Shown: piece by piece, positions 8,347 to 17,561 of the stretch
Position numbering within the stretch: position 1 is the stretch's first letter
Layout of the letters: the number at the start of each line of letters is the position of its first letter
From: Microbacterium indicum DSM 19969
Lineage (GTDB): Bacteria > Actinomycetota > Actinomycetes > Actinomycetales > Microbacteriaceae
Direction: 5' to 3'
NCBI RefSeq assembly: GCF_000422385.1
Contig: NZ_AULR01000018.1
Location: forward strand, 1-38,470
DNA length: 38,470 nucleotides
Notes under the pieces: generated by a model
Database searches by the model: none
Seen by the model: the letters and a program-made list of their open reading frames with translations, nothing else
Told to the model about the DNA's origin: nothing
Program-made: the position numbers and the translations under genes

Positions 8347-8718
8347 TTACTTTCCCTTCGGGTCGGTGATGTCCGAGCCCGAACCCTTGGCGACGCGGAC
8401 GCGCACCGTCTTCTTGACGCCGTCCTTGACCTGCTCCTCCACGCGGTAGCCCACGCGGGTCGGCTTCTTGGTCTCGGGGTCGACGATCGCGACGTTCGAC
8501 ACGTGGATCGGGGCCTCGAAGGTCTCGATGCCGCCGGTCTTCGTGCCGCGGTCGGTCTGACCGACGCGATTGTGCTTGGTGATGTAGTTGACGCCCTCGA
8601 CGACCACGCGGTCGCCGAGAACCTCGAGGACCTTGCCCTGCTTGCCGCGGTCTCCGCCGCGAGCCTCAGTGGCGCCCGAGATCACCTGGACGAGGTCGCC
8701 CTTCTTGATCTTGGCCAT
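8347..8718 (-). CDS. rplX: 50S ribosomal protein L24
   Basis: Assembly initiator of the large subunit. The KOW motif is seen at the N-terminus ([18 protein letters not shown], then [17 protein letters not shown]). At 123 residues it is longer than the E. coli protein (104); the C-terminal [20 protein letters not shown] part is typical for actinobacteria. Gap of 4 nt from rplN and 7 nt to rplE. Confidence 0.96.
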   Translation of the reverse strand: MAKIKKGDLVQVISGATEARGGDRGKQGKVLEVLGDRVVVEGVNYITKHNRVGQTDRGTKTGGIETFEAPIHVSNVAIVDPETKKPTRVGYRVEEQVKDGVKKTVRVRVAKGSGSDITDPKGK

Positions 8719-8722
8719 TAGG

Positions 8723-9091
8723 TCAAATCACCTCCGGAGCGAGCGAGACGATCTTCATGAACCGGCGGTCGCGGAGCTCGCGACCGACCGGGCCGAAGAT
8801 GCGGGTGCCGCGGGGCTCCCCGTCGTTCTTCAGGATCACGGCGGCGTTCTCGTCGAACTTGATGTACGAGCCGTCAGCGCGGCGCGTCTGCTTCACGGTG
8901 CGGACGACGACCGCCTTGACGACGTCGCCCTTCTTCACGTTGCCGCCGGGGATCGCGTCCTTGACGGTGGCCACGATGGTGTCGCCGAGACCGGCGTAAC
9001 GGCGGTTGGAACCACCGAGCACGCGGATCGTCAGCAGCTCCTTCGCGCCGGTGTTGTCGGCGACCTTGAGGCGGGATTCAGTCTGGATCAT
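8723..9091 (-). CDS. rplN: 50S ribosomal protein L14
   Basis: A 122-residue protein of exactly the usual length. [19 protein letters not shown] at the start and the [19 protein letters not shown] end are highly conserved L14 signatures. It is the first gene of the classical spc operon, but here it follows rpsQ after 3 nt with no promoter visible, so S10 and spc form one transcription unit. Confidence 0.97.
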   Translation of the reverse strand: MIQTESRLKVADNTGAKELLTIRVLGGSNRRYAGLGDTIVATVKDAIPGGNVKKGDVVKAVVVRTVKQTRRADGSYIKFDENAAVILKNDGEPRGTRIFGPVGRELRDRRFMKIVSLAPEVI

Positions 9092-9094
9092 GGG

Positions 9095-9379
9095 TTACTT
9101 CGCCTTCTCGACGATCTCGACCAGGCGCCAGCGCTTCGAGGCGCTCAGGGGGCGCGTCTCGTTGATGACGACGAGATCGCCGATGCCCGCCGAGTTCTGC
9201 TCGTCGTGCGCCTTGAGCTTCTTCGTGCGGCGGATGACCTTGCCGTAGAGCGGGTGCTTCACGCGGTCCTCGACCTCGACGACGATGGTCTTGTCCATCT
9301 TGTCGCTGACGACGTAGCCGCGAGCCGACTTGCGGTAGCCGCGGTCGACCGACTGCTCGGTCTTGTTCTCGGTGGCCAT
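9095..9379 (-). CDS. rpsQ: 30S ribosomal protein S17
   Basis: Primary 16S rRNA binding protein. The 94-residue product reads [19 protein letters not shown] and [19 protein letters not shown], the S17 signatures. ATG 9379 is preferred over the GTG codon just before it because the ATG overlaps the rpmC stop as TGATG, the same junction type used throughout this operon. Three nt separate it from rplN. Confidence 0.96.
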   Translation of the reverse strand: MATENKTEQSVDRGYRKSARGYVVSDKMDKTIVVEVEDRVKHPLYGKVIRRTKKLKAHDEQNSAGIGDLVVINETRPLSASKRWRLVEIVEKAK

Positions 9380-9693
9380 CACTCAGCCTCTCCCTCGGCG
9401 GCGGCGGCGGGCTCTTCAGCCTTCTTCGCAGCCTTCTTGGTCTTCTTGGCCTTCGTCTCGACCGGGGCCGGCGTCGCACGGATCCCGAGCTCGCGCTCGC
9501 GGATCACGGTGTACAGACGCGCGATGTCGCGCTTGACCGCACGGATGCGGCCGTGGCTCTCGAGCTGGCCGGTGGCCGACTGGAAGCGCAGGTTGAACAG
9601 CTCTTCCTTGGCCTTGCGCAGCTCCTCGACGAGGCGCTGGTCTTCGAACGTGTCGAGCTCGGACGTGGCGAGCTCCTTGGTGCCGATCGCCAT
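9379..9693 (-). CDS. rpmC: 50S ribosomal protein L29 with Lys/Ala-rich tail
   Basis: Large-subunit protein at the polypeptide exit. Residues about 10-71 are ordinary L29 ([20 protein letters not shown], then [18 protein letters not shown]). The last ~33 residues are a Pro, Lys, Ala and Glu tail ([20 protein letters not shown]) beyond the usual 65-75 residues. Start ATG 9693 overlaps the rplP stop by one base; the longer open frame upstream is a shadow of rplP. Confidence 0.95.
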   Translation of the reverse strand: MAIGTKELATSELDTFEDQRLVEELRKAKEELFNLRFQSATGQLESHGRIRAVKRDIARLYTVIRERELGIRATPAPVETKAKKTKKAAKKAEEPAAAAEGEAE

Positions 9694-10112
9694 TACGCGT
9701 CGCCCTCCTCGCGCTTGATGATGCGTGCCTTGAGAGGCAGCTTGTGCATTGCTCGGGTCAGAGCGCCGCGAGCGAGCTCCTCGCTCACGCCGGCGACCTC
9801 GAAGAGGACGCGACCCGGCTTGATGTTGGCGACCCACCACTCGGGCGAGCCCTTACCGGAACCCATGCGGACTTCCGCAGGCTTCTTGGTGAGGGGACGG
9901 TCCGGGTAGATGTTGATCCAGACCTTGCCGCCGCGCTTGATGTGACGCGTCATGGCGATACGAGCCGCCTCGATCTGACGGTTCGTCACGTACGCGGGGG
10001 TGAGCGCCTGGATGCCGTACTCACCGAACGAGACCTGCGTGCCGCCGGTGGCGGCGCCGCTGCGGCCCGGGTGGTGCTGCTTGCGGTACTTGACCTTACG
10101 GGGGATCAGCAT
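9693..10112 (-). CDS. rplP: 50S ribosomal protein L16
   Basis: Large-subunit protein near the A-site tRNA. The 139-residue product starts [19 protein letters not shown] and contains [20 protein letters not shown], both L16 hallmarks. Normal length. The start overlaps the rpsC stop by one base (TAATG). Confidence 0.97.
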   Translation of the reverse strand: MLIPRKVKYRKQHHPGRSGAATGGTQVSFGEYGIQALTPAYVTNRQIEAARIAMTRHIKRGGKVWINIYPDRPLTKKPAEVRMGSGKGSPEWWVANIKPGRVLFEVAGVSEELARGALTRAMHKLPLKARIIKREEGDA

Positions 10113-10876
10113 TACGCCGTTGCTCCTTCCGATGCCTTCGCGGGCGCGGCGTCGCGGTCGCGACGCGGGCCACGACGGCCACCGCGGTCACGGTCGCGGG
10201 CGGGCTTCATCGAAGCCTCCTCGCGAGCCAGCTCCTTGTTGGTGAGGTCGCCCTTGTAGACCCAGACCTTCACGCCGATGCGGCCGAAGGTGGTCTTCGC
10301 CTCGTAGAAGCCGTAGTCGATGTTCGCGCGGAGCGTGTGCAGCGGCACGCGACCCTCGCGGTAGAACTCGGTGCGGCTCATCTCGGCGCCGCCGAGGCGG
10401 CCCGAGACCTGGATCCGGACGCCCTTGGCGCCGGCGCGCATGGCGCCCTGCAGGCCCTTGCGCATGGCGCGACGGAACGCGACACGGGCAGCGAGCTGCT
10501 CGGCGACGCCCTGGGCGACGAGCTGAGCGTCGGCCTCGGGGTTCTTGACCTCGAGGATGTTCAGCTGGATCTGCTTGGCGGTGAGCTTCTCGAGCTCGCT
10601 GCGCAGGCGCTCGGCCTCCGCGCCGCGGCGACCGATCACGATGCCGGGACGCGCGGTGTGGATGTCGATGCGCACGCGGTCACGGGTGCGCTCGATCTCG
10701 ATTCCGCTGATGCCGGCACGGTCGAGGGTCTTCTCGAGGTACTTGCGGATGCGGATGTCTTCGGCCACGTAGTCGGCGTAACGCTGACCCGGCTTGGTCG
10801 AGTCAGAGAACCAGCGCGAGACGTGGTCCGTCGTGATGCCGAGGCGGAAGCCGTAGGGATTGATCTTCTGTCCCAT
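10112..10876 (-). CDS. rpsC: 30S ribosomal protein S3
   Basis: Lies at the mRNA entry channel. The 254-residue product starts [15 protein letters not shown], has a type II KH domain around residues 40-110 ([19 protein letters not shown]) and the C-terminal S3 domain ending [18 protein letters not shown]. The last ~35 residues are a basic Arg/Asp/Ala tail ([16 protein letters not shown]). Single-base overlaps with rplV upstream and rplP downstream. Confidence 0.97.
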   Translation of the reverse strand: MGQKINPYGFRLGITTDHVSRWFSDSTKPGQRYADYVAEDIRIRKYLEKTLDRAGISGIEIERTRDRVRIDIHTARPGIVIGRRGAEAERLRSELEKLTAKQIQLNILEVKNPEADAQLVAQGVAEQLAARVAFRRAMRKGLQGAMRAGAKGVRIQVSGRLGGAEMSRTEFYREGRVPLHTLRANIDYGFYEAKTTFGRIGVKVWVYKGDLTNKELAREEASMKPARDRDRGGRRGPRRDRDAAPAKASEGATA

Positions 10877-11271
10877 TACTTGCTCGCCTTCTTGTCGGTA
10901 CCCTCGGCCGCGTCAGCGACCTCGGGCGTCGAGAGCACGACCGTGATGTGGCTCGTGCGCTTCTTGATCTGGTCGGCGCGACCCTGGGCGCGGGGACGGA
11001 AGCGCTTGAGCGTCGTCCCCTCGTCCACGAAGGCGTTCTTGACGTACAGATCCTGCTCGTTCAGGTACTCGCCCGACTGGTCGGCCTTCACCTGAGCGTT
11101 GGCCTTCGCCGACGCGACGAGCTTGTAGATGGGCTCAGAAGCCTGCTGCTGCGCGAACTTCAGGATCGCGAGCGCCTCATCGGCCTGACGGCCCTTGATG
11201 AGGGCGACGACGCGGCGGGCCTTCTGAGGGGTCACGCGGATGTGTCGCACGCGTGCGATGGACTCCACCAT
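10876..11271 (-). CDS. rplV: 50S ribosomal protein L22
   Basis: Lines the exit tunnel. The 131-residue product has [20 protein letters not shown] and the loop-bearing [19 protein letters not shown], which is the conserved L22 hairpin. A short charged C-terminal tail extends it beyond the E. coli length (110). It follows rpsS after 23 nt. Confidence 0.97.
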   Translation of the reverse strand: MVESIARVRHIRVTPQKARRVVALIKGRQADEALAILKFAQQQASEPIYKLVASAKANAQVKADQSGEYLNEQDLYVKNAFVDEGTTLKRFRPRAQGRADQIKKRTSHITVVLSTPEVADAAEGTDKKASK

Positions 11272-11294
11272 TTCTCTCTCCTCTCAGCGTCGCC

Positions 11295-11576
11295 TTAGCG
11301 GCGACGGCCCTTCTTGTCGTCCTTCTCGTGACCGCGGAAGGTGCGGGTGGGCGCGAACTCGCCCAGCTTGTGGCCGACCATGGCCTCGGACACGAACACG
11401 GGGATGTGCTTGCGTCCGTCGTGCACGGCGATCGTGTGACCCAGCATTGCCGGGACGATCATCGAGCGACGCGACCAGGTCTTGATGACGTTCTTGGAAC
11501 CGGACTCGTTCGCCGAGACGACCTTGCGAAGCAGGTGCTCGTCGACGAAGGGGCCCTTCTTCAGACTGCGTGGCAT
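11295..11576 (-). CDS. rpsS: 30S ribosomal protein S19
   Basis: A 93-residue protein starting [19 protein letters not shown] with [20 protein letters not shown] and [17 protein letters not shown], all standard S19 blocks. Normal length. The gap to rplB is 11 nt. Confidence 0.97.
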   Translation of the reverse strand: MPRSLKKGPFVDEHLLRKVVSANESGSKNVIKTWSRRSMIVPAMLGHTIAVHDGRKHIPVFVSEAMVGHKLGEFAPTRTFRGHEKDDKKGRRR

Positions 11577-11587
11577 CTTCTTGACTC

Positions 11588-12427
<840 letters not shown>

Positions 12428-12452
12428 ATTCGTTCCTTGGTCCTTCCGGCTC

Positions 12453-12752
12453 TCAGGCGACAGCCGTGAAGATGTCGATGGTGCCCGACTTGAGCGTCAC
12501 GACGGCGCGCTTGGTGCTCTTGCGCTTGCCGGTGCCGAAGCGGGTGCGGGAGGTCTTGCCCTGACGGTTCAGGGTGTTGACCGACGCGACCTTCACGTCG
12601 AAGATCTTCTCGATCGCAAGCTTGATCTCGGTCTTGTTCGAGCGGGGGTCCACGATGAACGTGTACTTGCCCTCGTCGATCAGGCCGTAGCTCTTCTCCG
12701 AGACGACGGGCGCGATGATGATCTCGCGCGGGTCCTTGTTGATCGCGGTCAT
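12453..12752 (-). CDS. rplW: 50S ribosomal protein L23
   Basis: Forms the trigger-factor and SRP docking site at the exit tunnel. The 99-residue product shows [20 protein letters not shown] and [20 protein letters not shown], the L23 pattern. It overlaps rplD by 4 nt (ATGA), so translation is likely coupled. Confidence 0.97.
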   Translation of the reverse strand: MTAINKDPREIIIAPVVSEKSYGLIDEGKYTFIVDPRSNKTEIKLAIEKIFDVKVASVNTLNRQGKTSRTRFGTGKRKSTKRAVVTLKSGTIDIFTAVA

Positions 12753-13402
12753 GCCGAGACCTCCTTGGCGCCGGTCTTCGCAGCGACGAACGCGTCGAAG
12801 GCGGCCTTGGTGAAGACGACGTCGTCGCTCGTGACGACGTCATACGCGTTGAGCTGGTCAGCCGCGATCACGTGGACGTTCGCGAGGTTGCGGACGCTGA
12901 GCGATCCGATCTCCTCGGAGCGGTCGAGCACGACGAGCGTGTTCTTGTTCGCCGTGAACGAGGAGAGGAAGCCGGCGGCGGCCTTGGTCGAGGGGGCCTC
13001 GGCGCCGAACGTGTCGACGACGTGGATCCGCTCGCCGCGGAGACGGTCGCTGAGCACGCCGGCGAGGGCGGCCGCGATCATCTTCTTGGGGGTGCGCTGC
13101 GAGTAGTCGCGGGGCTTGGGACCGTGGACGGTACCACCACCGCGGTGCTCGGGCTGGCGGATCGAGCCCTGGCGCGAACGGCCGGTGCCCTTCTGCTTGA
13201 ACGGCTTGGCGCCCGTACCCGAGACCTCACCGCGACGCTTGGTCGAGTGGGTGCCCTGGCGCGCCGCGGCGAGCTGCGCCGTGACGACCTGGTGGATGAG
13301 CGGGACGTTCGTCTTGACGTCGAACACCGAAGCGGGCGCGTCGACCGTGCCGGTCTTCTTGCCGTCGGTGCCGAGAACGTCGAGAGCGATGGAGTCAGTC
13401 AT
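12749..13402 (-). CDS. rplD: 50S ribosomal protein L4
   Basis: Large-subunit protein with a long internal loop in the tunnel ([20 protein letters not shown], then [20 protein letters not shown]). The 217-residue length is normal. In E. coli L4 represses its own S10 operon through the leader; whether that holds here is unknown, but the 5' leader is long enough for structure. The gap to rplC is 5 nt. Confidence 0.97.
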   Translation of the reverse strand: MTDSIALDVLGTDGKKTGTVDAPASVFDVKTNVPLIHQVVTAQLAAARQGTHSTKRRGEVSGTGAKPFKQKGTGRSRQGSIRQPEHRGGGTVHGPKPRDYSQRTPKKMIAAALAGVLSDRLRGERIHVVDTFGAEAPSTKAAAGFLSSFTANKNTLVVLDRSEEIGSLSVRNLANVHVIAADQLNAYDVVTSDDVVFTKAAFDAFVAAKTGAKEVSA

Positions 13403-13407
13403 GAGAC

Positions 13408-14067
13408 TCAGGCTCCCTTCACTGCGTTGCGGACGAACACGACGCGACCGCGCGCACCGGGGACGGCGCCCTTGACGAGCAGCAGACCCTTCTCGGCGTC
13501 GACGGAGTGCACCGTGAGGTTGAGGACGGTCACGCGCTCGCCGCCCATACGGCCGGCCATGCGCATGCCCTTGAAGACGCGGCTCGGGGTCGCCGAGGCG
13601 CCGATCGAACCGGGCTTGCGGTGGTTGCGGTGCGAACCGTGCGAAGCCGAGACGCCCTTGAAGTTGTGGCGCTTCATGACGCCCGCGAAGCCCTTGCCCT
13701 TGCTGGTGCCGACGACGTCGACCAGCTGGCCTGCCTCGAACGTGCCGTCGACCGTGAGCTCCTGGCCGGCCGCGTAGTCGGCGGCGTCGGCGGTGCGGAT
13801 CTCGGTGACGTGACGACGGGGCGTCACGCCTGCGGCCGAGAAGTGGCCCGTGAGGGGCTGGGTGACCTTGCGGGGGTCGATCTCGCCGGCGGCGATCTGG
13901 ACGGCGCTGTAGCCGTCCTTCTCGGGCGTGCGGACCTGGGTCACGACGTTGGGCGCGAGCTCGATCACCGTGACGGGGATCAGCTTGCCGCTCTCGTTCC
14001 AGACCTGGGTCATGCCCAGCTTCTTGCCGAGCAGGCCCTTCGAAACCTTGTTGTTGATGTCAGCCAT
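13408..14067 (-). CDS. rplC: 50S ribosomal protein L3
   Basis: Early assembly protein reaching the peptidyl-transferase centre. The 219-residue product has [20 protein letters not shown] and [20 protein letters not shown], then [18 protein letters not shown], the L3 signature. Slightly longer than E. coli L3 (209) through the N-terminus. It follows rpsJ after 14 nt. Confidence 0.97.
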   Translation of the reverse strand: MADINNKVSKGLLGKKLGMTQVWNESGKLIPVTVIELAPNVVTQVRTPEKDGYSAVQIAAGEIDPRKVTQPLTGHFSAAGVTPRRHVTEIRTADAADYAAGQELTVDGTFEAGQLVDVVGTSKGKGFAGVMKRHNFKGVSASHGSHRNHRKPGSIGASATPSRVFKGMRMAGRMGGERVTVLNLTVHSVDAEKGLLLVKGAVPGARGRVVFVRNAVKGA

Positions 14068-14081
14068 GTCGATCCCTGCCC

Positions 14082-14390
14082 TCAGAGCTTGATCTCGATG
14101 TTGACGTCGGCCGGAAGGTCGAGACGCATGAGCGAGTCGACGGCCTTCGGCGTCGGGTCCACGATGTCGATGAGGCGCTTGTGCGTGCGCATCTCGAAGT
14201 GCTCGCGGCTGTCCTTGTACTTGTGGGGCGAACGGATGACCGCCACGACGTTCTTCTCCGTCGGGAGGGGCACCGGGCCCACGACCTGCGCACCAGCGCG
14301 GGTCACGGTGTCGACGATCTTGCGCGCCGACGTGTCGATGACCTCGTGGTCATACGACTTCAGGCGAATGCGGATCTTCTGTCCCGCCAT
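14082..14390 (-). CDS. rpsJ: 30S ribosomal protein S10, first gene of the superoperon
   Basis: Small-subunit protein that also acts with NusB in antitermination. The 102-residue product starts [19 protein letters not shown] and has [20 protein letters not shown] and [22 protein letters not shown] 14390 gives the family's normal length; the in-frame GTG four codons upstream (14402) is not favoured. A long leader and a promoter candidate lie upstream. Confidence 0.97.
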   Translation of the reverse strand: MAGQKIRIRLKSYDHEVIDTSARKIVDTVTRAGAQVVGPVPLPTEKNVVAVIRSPHKYKDSREHFEMRTHKRLIDIVDPTPKAVDSLMRLDLPADVNIEIKL

Positions 14391-14685
14391 TTGTCTGCTC
14401 ACTCTCTTAACGCGTCATACCTCAAGGGCATTGGACGCACGGACCCTCCGGATACCCTTCGGGTCTGGCACCGTGACTGCTCGCGTCGCAGGACGGATCC
14501 CGCTGCGCGACAGCCGCGCCGTGTTCACATGTCAGCCCCACGCACACGGGTGCGACCCCGTGCGATGTGGGTGTGTGATCGCTCCTCTGCCCGCGGCCCA
14601 GAACCGATCGCGCGAGGCGAGGTCTGTGCACTGCCGATGCAGTGATCCGACCGGCGCGCAGAGCGCAGCCGTCGAAATGTGGAAC
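14391..14685 (-). promoter_or_regulatory. untranslated leader of the ribosomal superoperon with a candidate regulatory hairpin
   Basis: From the predicted transcription start near 14685 to the rpsJ ATG there are about 295 nt without a supported gene. A two-part hairpin lies at 14537-14571: 5-bp and 6-bp helices separated by an internal loop. A second weak hairpin with a 3-nt apical loop lies near 14442-14464. Such a leader could serve autoregulation by L4 or another r-protein, as in other phyla; no known leader class is recognised. Confidence 0.4.
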
Positions 14686-14691
14686 CTGTCT

Positions 14692-14721
14692 ATTGTGCCA
14701 GCCCGTCACCGTCTTTGGCAA
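14692..14721 (-). promoter_or_regulatory. candidate promoter of the ribosomal superoperon
   Basis: On the minus strand TTGCCA (14721-14716) is followed after 18 bp by CACAAT (14697-14692), a fair match to TTGACA and TATAAT. It lies in the only gap of any length upstream of rpsJ, after the terminator of the next minus-strand gene at 14809-14836, so the superoperon needs a promoter here. Confidence 0.5.
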
Positions 14722-14808
14722 CCCGGGCGTGTCGCGCTCACGGCCGCGTGATTCCGCGGATCCGGGCGTTCGGACACGACCCTCTCAGCGTACTCTCCGG
14801 CGCACGCA

Positions 14809-14836
14809 GAAGGGCCCGTCCGAAGACGGGCCCTTC
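14809..14836 (-). terminator. intrinsic terminator of the MT0933-like gene
   Basis: Perfect 12-bp stem, 14809-14820 with 14825-14836, closed by a CGAA tetraloop (TTCG on the minus strand). It lies 17 nt after the stop of the small minus-strand gene and separates it from the ribosomal promoter. Confidence 0.75.
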
Positions 14837-14853
14837 GCTGCTCGCGGTGCGGC

Positions 14854-15066
14854 TTACTCGTTGCCGATCTTGCCGTCGAGGTCGTCGCGCACGCCGTCGA
14901 TCTTGTCGGCGGCACCGGGGGCGACCTTCTTGGCGAAGCCGGCGACTCCGTCGAGCGCCTTGTCCGAGATGTCCTCGGCCTGGTCGCTCTTGAGCGCGTC
15001 CTGCACCTTGTCCTTGTTCGCCTCGAAGGCGTCCTTGCCCTTGTTGATCAGGTCGTCGAGTCCCAT
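14854..15066 (-). CDS. small Rv0909/MT0933-like helical protein (putative antitoxin family)
   Basis: The 70-residue, strongly charged product reads MGLDDLINKGKDAFEANKDK and then ALDGVAGFAKKVAPGAADKI. This resembles the short MT0933/Rv0909 family, named as putative antitoxins in mycobacteria although the function is poorly tested; many members have no toxin neighbour. None is seen here: the gene is flanked by rpsJ and a divergent GtrA gene. Predicted fold is two or three amphipathic helices, no cysteine, no membrane segment. It ends in a clear terminator, so it is likely monocistronic. A stress-type CsbD-like role is an alternative. Confidence 0.65.
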   Translation of the reverse strand: MGLDDLINKGKDAFEANKDKVQDALKSDQAEDISDKALDGVAGFAKKVAPGAADKIDGVRDDLDGKIGNE

Positions 15067-15119
15067 GGGTACCCCCGCAAGTGTCGTCGTCATGCACCGG
15101 CCGATCGGCCGCGCGTCAG

Positions 15120-15125
15120 TAGTGT
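15120..15125 (+). promoter_or_regulatory. -10 box of a leaderless-type start (GtrA gene)
   Basis: TAGTGT, 7 nt before the GTG at 15133, so transcription would begin at the start codon. No Shine-Dalgarno sequence is present and no good -35 is seen. Confidence 0.4.
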
Positions 15126-15132
15126 GACACGT

Positions 15133-15612
15133 GTGAGCGGCGAGGAGAAGACCCGGAGTCCGGGAGGGATGTCGGGCCCCGACGGACCCCTCCTGCGGCT
15201 CTTCAAGGACCGCCGCGTCGCGTTCCTGTTCGTCGGGGTGCTCAACACGGGGATCGGCTTCGTCTGGTTCGTCGCGTTCTCCGGGCTCTTCCGCGTCGCG
15301 GCGCCCGGCCAGGCGTGGACGGTGTTCGCCGTCATCGTCTGCGCGCAGATCCTCTCGACGCTCAGCGCCTTCTTCCTCTACCGCCACCTGGTCTTCCGCG
15401 TGACGGGCCACTTCTGGCTCGACTTCTGGCGGTTCCAGCTCGTCTACCTCGGGGCTTTCGTCCTGAACCTCGTCGTGGTGCCCCCGCTCAAGCTCTGGCT
15501 CGGGTGGGACGAGATCGTCGCGCAGCTCGCGTTCACGATCGTCACCGCCGTCATCAGCTGGTTCGGGCACAGCCGCTTCTCGTTCCGACGCCCCCAGGAG
15601 GAGCGCCCGTGA
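15133..15612 (+). CDS. GtrA-like small membrane protein (polyprenyl-linked sugar flippase family)
   Basis: The product has about 159 residues with four membrane segments (around FLFVGVLNTGIGFVWFVAF, WTVFAVIVCAQILSTLSAFF, VYLGAFVLNLVVVPPLKLWL and AFTIVTAVISWFGHSRF). The end SWFGHSRFSFRR is typical of GtrA. Members are thought to move undecaprenyl- or decaprenyl-phosphate sugars across the membrane for glycan decoration. GTG 15133 is chosen from a -10 box 7 nt upstream; GTG 15124 and ATG 15169 are alternatives. It overlaps the next gene by 4 nt (GTGA), forming an operon with two GT2 transferases. Confidence 0.85.
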   Translation: MSGEEKTRSPGGMSGPDGPLLRLFKDRRVAFLFVGVLNTGIGFVWFVAFSGLFRVAAPGQAWTVFAVIVCAQILSTLSAFFLYRHLVFRVTGHFWLDFWRFQLVYLGAFVLNLVVVPPLKLWLGWDEIVAQLAFTIVTAVISWFGHSRFSFRRPQEERP

Positions 15613-16442
15613 CATCGCCGAAGCTCTCGGTCGTGATCCCCGCCTTCCGGCAGGCCGACTACATCGAGGAGGCCATGCGGTCGGTCCTCGATCAGCGGGA
15701 CGTCGACCTCGAGCTCGTCGTCGCCGACCACTCCTCGGGCGACGGCACGTACGAGGCCGCCGAGCGCCTCGCGGGGGATCCGCGGGTGCGGCTCCTCACG
15801 ACGCCGACCGGGGGCGGGGCGCCCGCGAACTGGGCCGCCGTGACCGCCGCCGCGACGGGCGAGCACATCAAGCTGCTGCCGGGCGACGACGCCGTCGCCC
15901 CCGGGTCGCTCGCGCGCCAGGCGGCGCTGCTCGACGCGCACCCGGGATCCGTCCTCACCGCGGGCCGCCGCCGGATCGTCGACGAGCGCGGGCGCGCGAT
16001 GGGGCCCGCGCGCGGGCTGCAGGGGCTGGACGCCTTCATGACGGGGGGCGCGGCCGCGAAGGCCGCGGTGCGCAGCGGCACGAACCCGTTCGGCGAGCCC
16101 GGCGCCGTCATGATGCGGCGCGCCGCGCTCGAGGCCGCGGGCGGCTGGCAGGGGCGCTGGTCGTACGCGATCGACGTCGCGAGCTATCTCGGGGTGCTGC
16201 GGCACGGATCCTTCGTGCGCGACGACGCCGTCGCCTCGACCTTCCGCGTGAGCGCCGGCCAGTGGTCGGTCGCGCTCGCCGACGAGCAGTCGGCCGAGAT
16301 GCGGCGCCTGTTCGACTGGGCCGCCCAGACGTTCGACGAGGTCGACACCTACGACGTGGCCCGCGGCGCCCGCCGCGCCCGCACGATGGCCGGCCTGCGC
16401 CGCGCCGTGTACGCCGTGATGCCCCGGGGGAAGAAGAAGTGA
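15609..16442 (+). CDS. family 2 glycosyltransferase
   Basis: The 277-residue product opens with the GT-A nucleotide-binding strand LSVVIPAFRQADYIEEAM, has DHSSGDGTYE and the metal-binding LLPGDDAV in place of a classical DxD. No membrane segment is visible, so it is cytoplasmic or peripheral. Start GTG 15609 is fixed by the GTGA overlap with the GtrA stop. It probably adds a sugar from a nucleotide sugar to a lipid-linked glycan; donor and acceptor cannot be read from the sequence. A second GTGA overlap joins it to the next GT2 gene. Confidence 0.85.
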   Translation: MTSPKLSVVIPAFRQADYIEEAMRSVLDQRDVDLELVVADHSSGDGTYEAAERLAGDPRVRLLTTPTGGGAPANWAAVTAAATGEHIKLLPGDDAVAPGSLARQAALLDAHPGSVLTAGRRRIVDERGRAMGPARGLQGLDAFMTGGAAAKAAVRSGTNPFGEPGAVMMRRAALEAAGGWQGRWSYAIDVASYLGVLRHGSFVRDDAVASTFRVSAGQWSVALADEQSAEMRRLFDWAAQTFDEVDTYDVARGARRARTMAGLRRAVYAVMPRGKKK

Positions 16443-17383
16443 AGTCGGTCGCGTTCGTGCTGCCCATCTACGACGAAGAGGGCAACATCCCGCTGCTGTA
16501 CGAGCGGCTCGCCGCCGTGGCGGCGCCGCTCGCCGATCGCTACGCGTTCGAGTTCGTCTTCGTCGACGACGGATCCCGCGACCGCTCGCTGGCTCTGCTG
16601 CGCGGGCTGCGTGAGCGCGACGAGCGGGTCTCGGTGTATTCGCTCGCCCGCAACTCGGGGCACCAGATCGCCGTGACGGCGGGGATCGACGTGGCCGACG
16701 CCGACGCCGTCATCGTCATGGACAGCGACCTGCAGGATCCGCCCGAGGTCGCGGCGCAGCTCATCGCGGCGTGGGAGGGCGGCGCGGACGTCGCCTACGC
16801 GCAGCGGCGCACGCGCGACGACGGGTTCTTCAAGCGGCTGACGGCCGGCGGGTTCTACTGGGTGCTCTCGAAGCTCGCGCGGATCGACATCCCCCGCGAC
16901 ACGGGCGACTTCCGCCTCATGGATCGGAAGGTCGTCGAGGAGCTGCGCCGCTACCCCGAGCACAACCGCTTCATCCGCGGCATGGTCGCCGACGTCGGGT
17001 TCGTGCAGCGCCCCGTGCTGTTCGACCGAGACGCGCGCCACGCGGGCAAGACGGGCTACCCGCTCAGCAAGATGCTGAAGCTCGCGGCCGACGGGATCCT
17101 CGGGTTCTCGTCGGCGCCCCTGCGCTTCATCTCGGGCGCGGGCGTCGTGCTCGCGATCGCGTCGGCGCTGTGGGTCGTCTACCTCGCGCTGCAGCGCTGG
17201 CTCAACCCCGACTCGCTCGTCGAGGGGTGGACCTTCATCATGGCGGGCATGTTCCTGCTGGGCGGGATCCAGCTGCTGATGCTCGGGATCATCGGGCAGT
17301 ACATCGGGCGGATCTACGAAGAGGTCCAGGCCCGCCCGCTCTACGCCTTCGCGGTGCGCGAGTCGGGCCCCCGCCCCCGCTGA
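16439..17383 (+). CDS. polyprenyl-phosphate glycosyltransferase, GtrB/DPM1-like (GT2)
   Basis: The 314-residue product has VLPIYDEEGNIPLLYERL, FVDDGSRDRS (about 41-50), the DxD-type VMDSDLQDPP (93-102) and the RDTGDFRLMDRKV block of dolichyl/undecaprenyl-phosphate glycosyltransferases. Two C-terminal membrane segments follow (about 231-252 and 263-290), ending QYIGRIYEEVQARPLY. This is the GtrB layout: it would charge polyprenyl phosphate with a sugar that the upstream GtrA-like protein then flips. Start GTG 16439 overlaps the previous stop by 4 nt and follows a GGGGGAAG purine run. Confidence 0.9.
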   Translation: MKSVAFVLPIYDEEGNIPLLYERLAAVAAPLADRYAFEFVFVDDGSRDRSLALLRGLRERDERVSVYSLARNSGHQIAVTAGIDVADADAVIVMDSDLQDPPEVAAQLIAAWEGGADVAYAQRRTRDDGFFKRLTAGGFYWVLSKLARIDIPRDTGDFRLMDRKVVEELRRYPEHNRFIRGMVADVGFVQRPVLFDRDARHAGKTGYPLSKMLKLAADGILGFSSAPLRFISGAGVVLAIASALWVVYLALQRWLNPDSLVEGWTFIMAGMFLLGGIQLLMLGIIGQYIGRIYEEVQARPLYAFAVRESGPRPR

Positions 17384-17388
17384 CCGGA

Positions 17389-17451
17389 GATCGCCAATTC
17401 TCCGTCAATTCCCCCGCTCTCGCGTGGGGAATTGACGGAGAATTGGCGATC
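17389..17451. terminator. long perfect hairpin between convergent genes
   Basis: A 26-bp perfect inverted repeat, 17389-17414 with 17426-17451, and an 11-nt loop. It starts 5 nt after the GtrB-like stop and lies before the end of the convergent YfhO-like gene (17562). Bidirectional termination is the simple reading. The arms are AT-richer than the surroundings. Confidence 0.7.
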
Positions 17452-17561
17452 CCACGAGGCCGACCCCGCGTCGCGGCGGACGCTCGGCGCGGGGCGCGGA
17501 GGCGGGCGGCCGGGGCGGCGGCGGGCGGCCGGGGCGGCGGGGTCAGCGGCGGGCGACGGGG

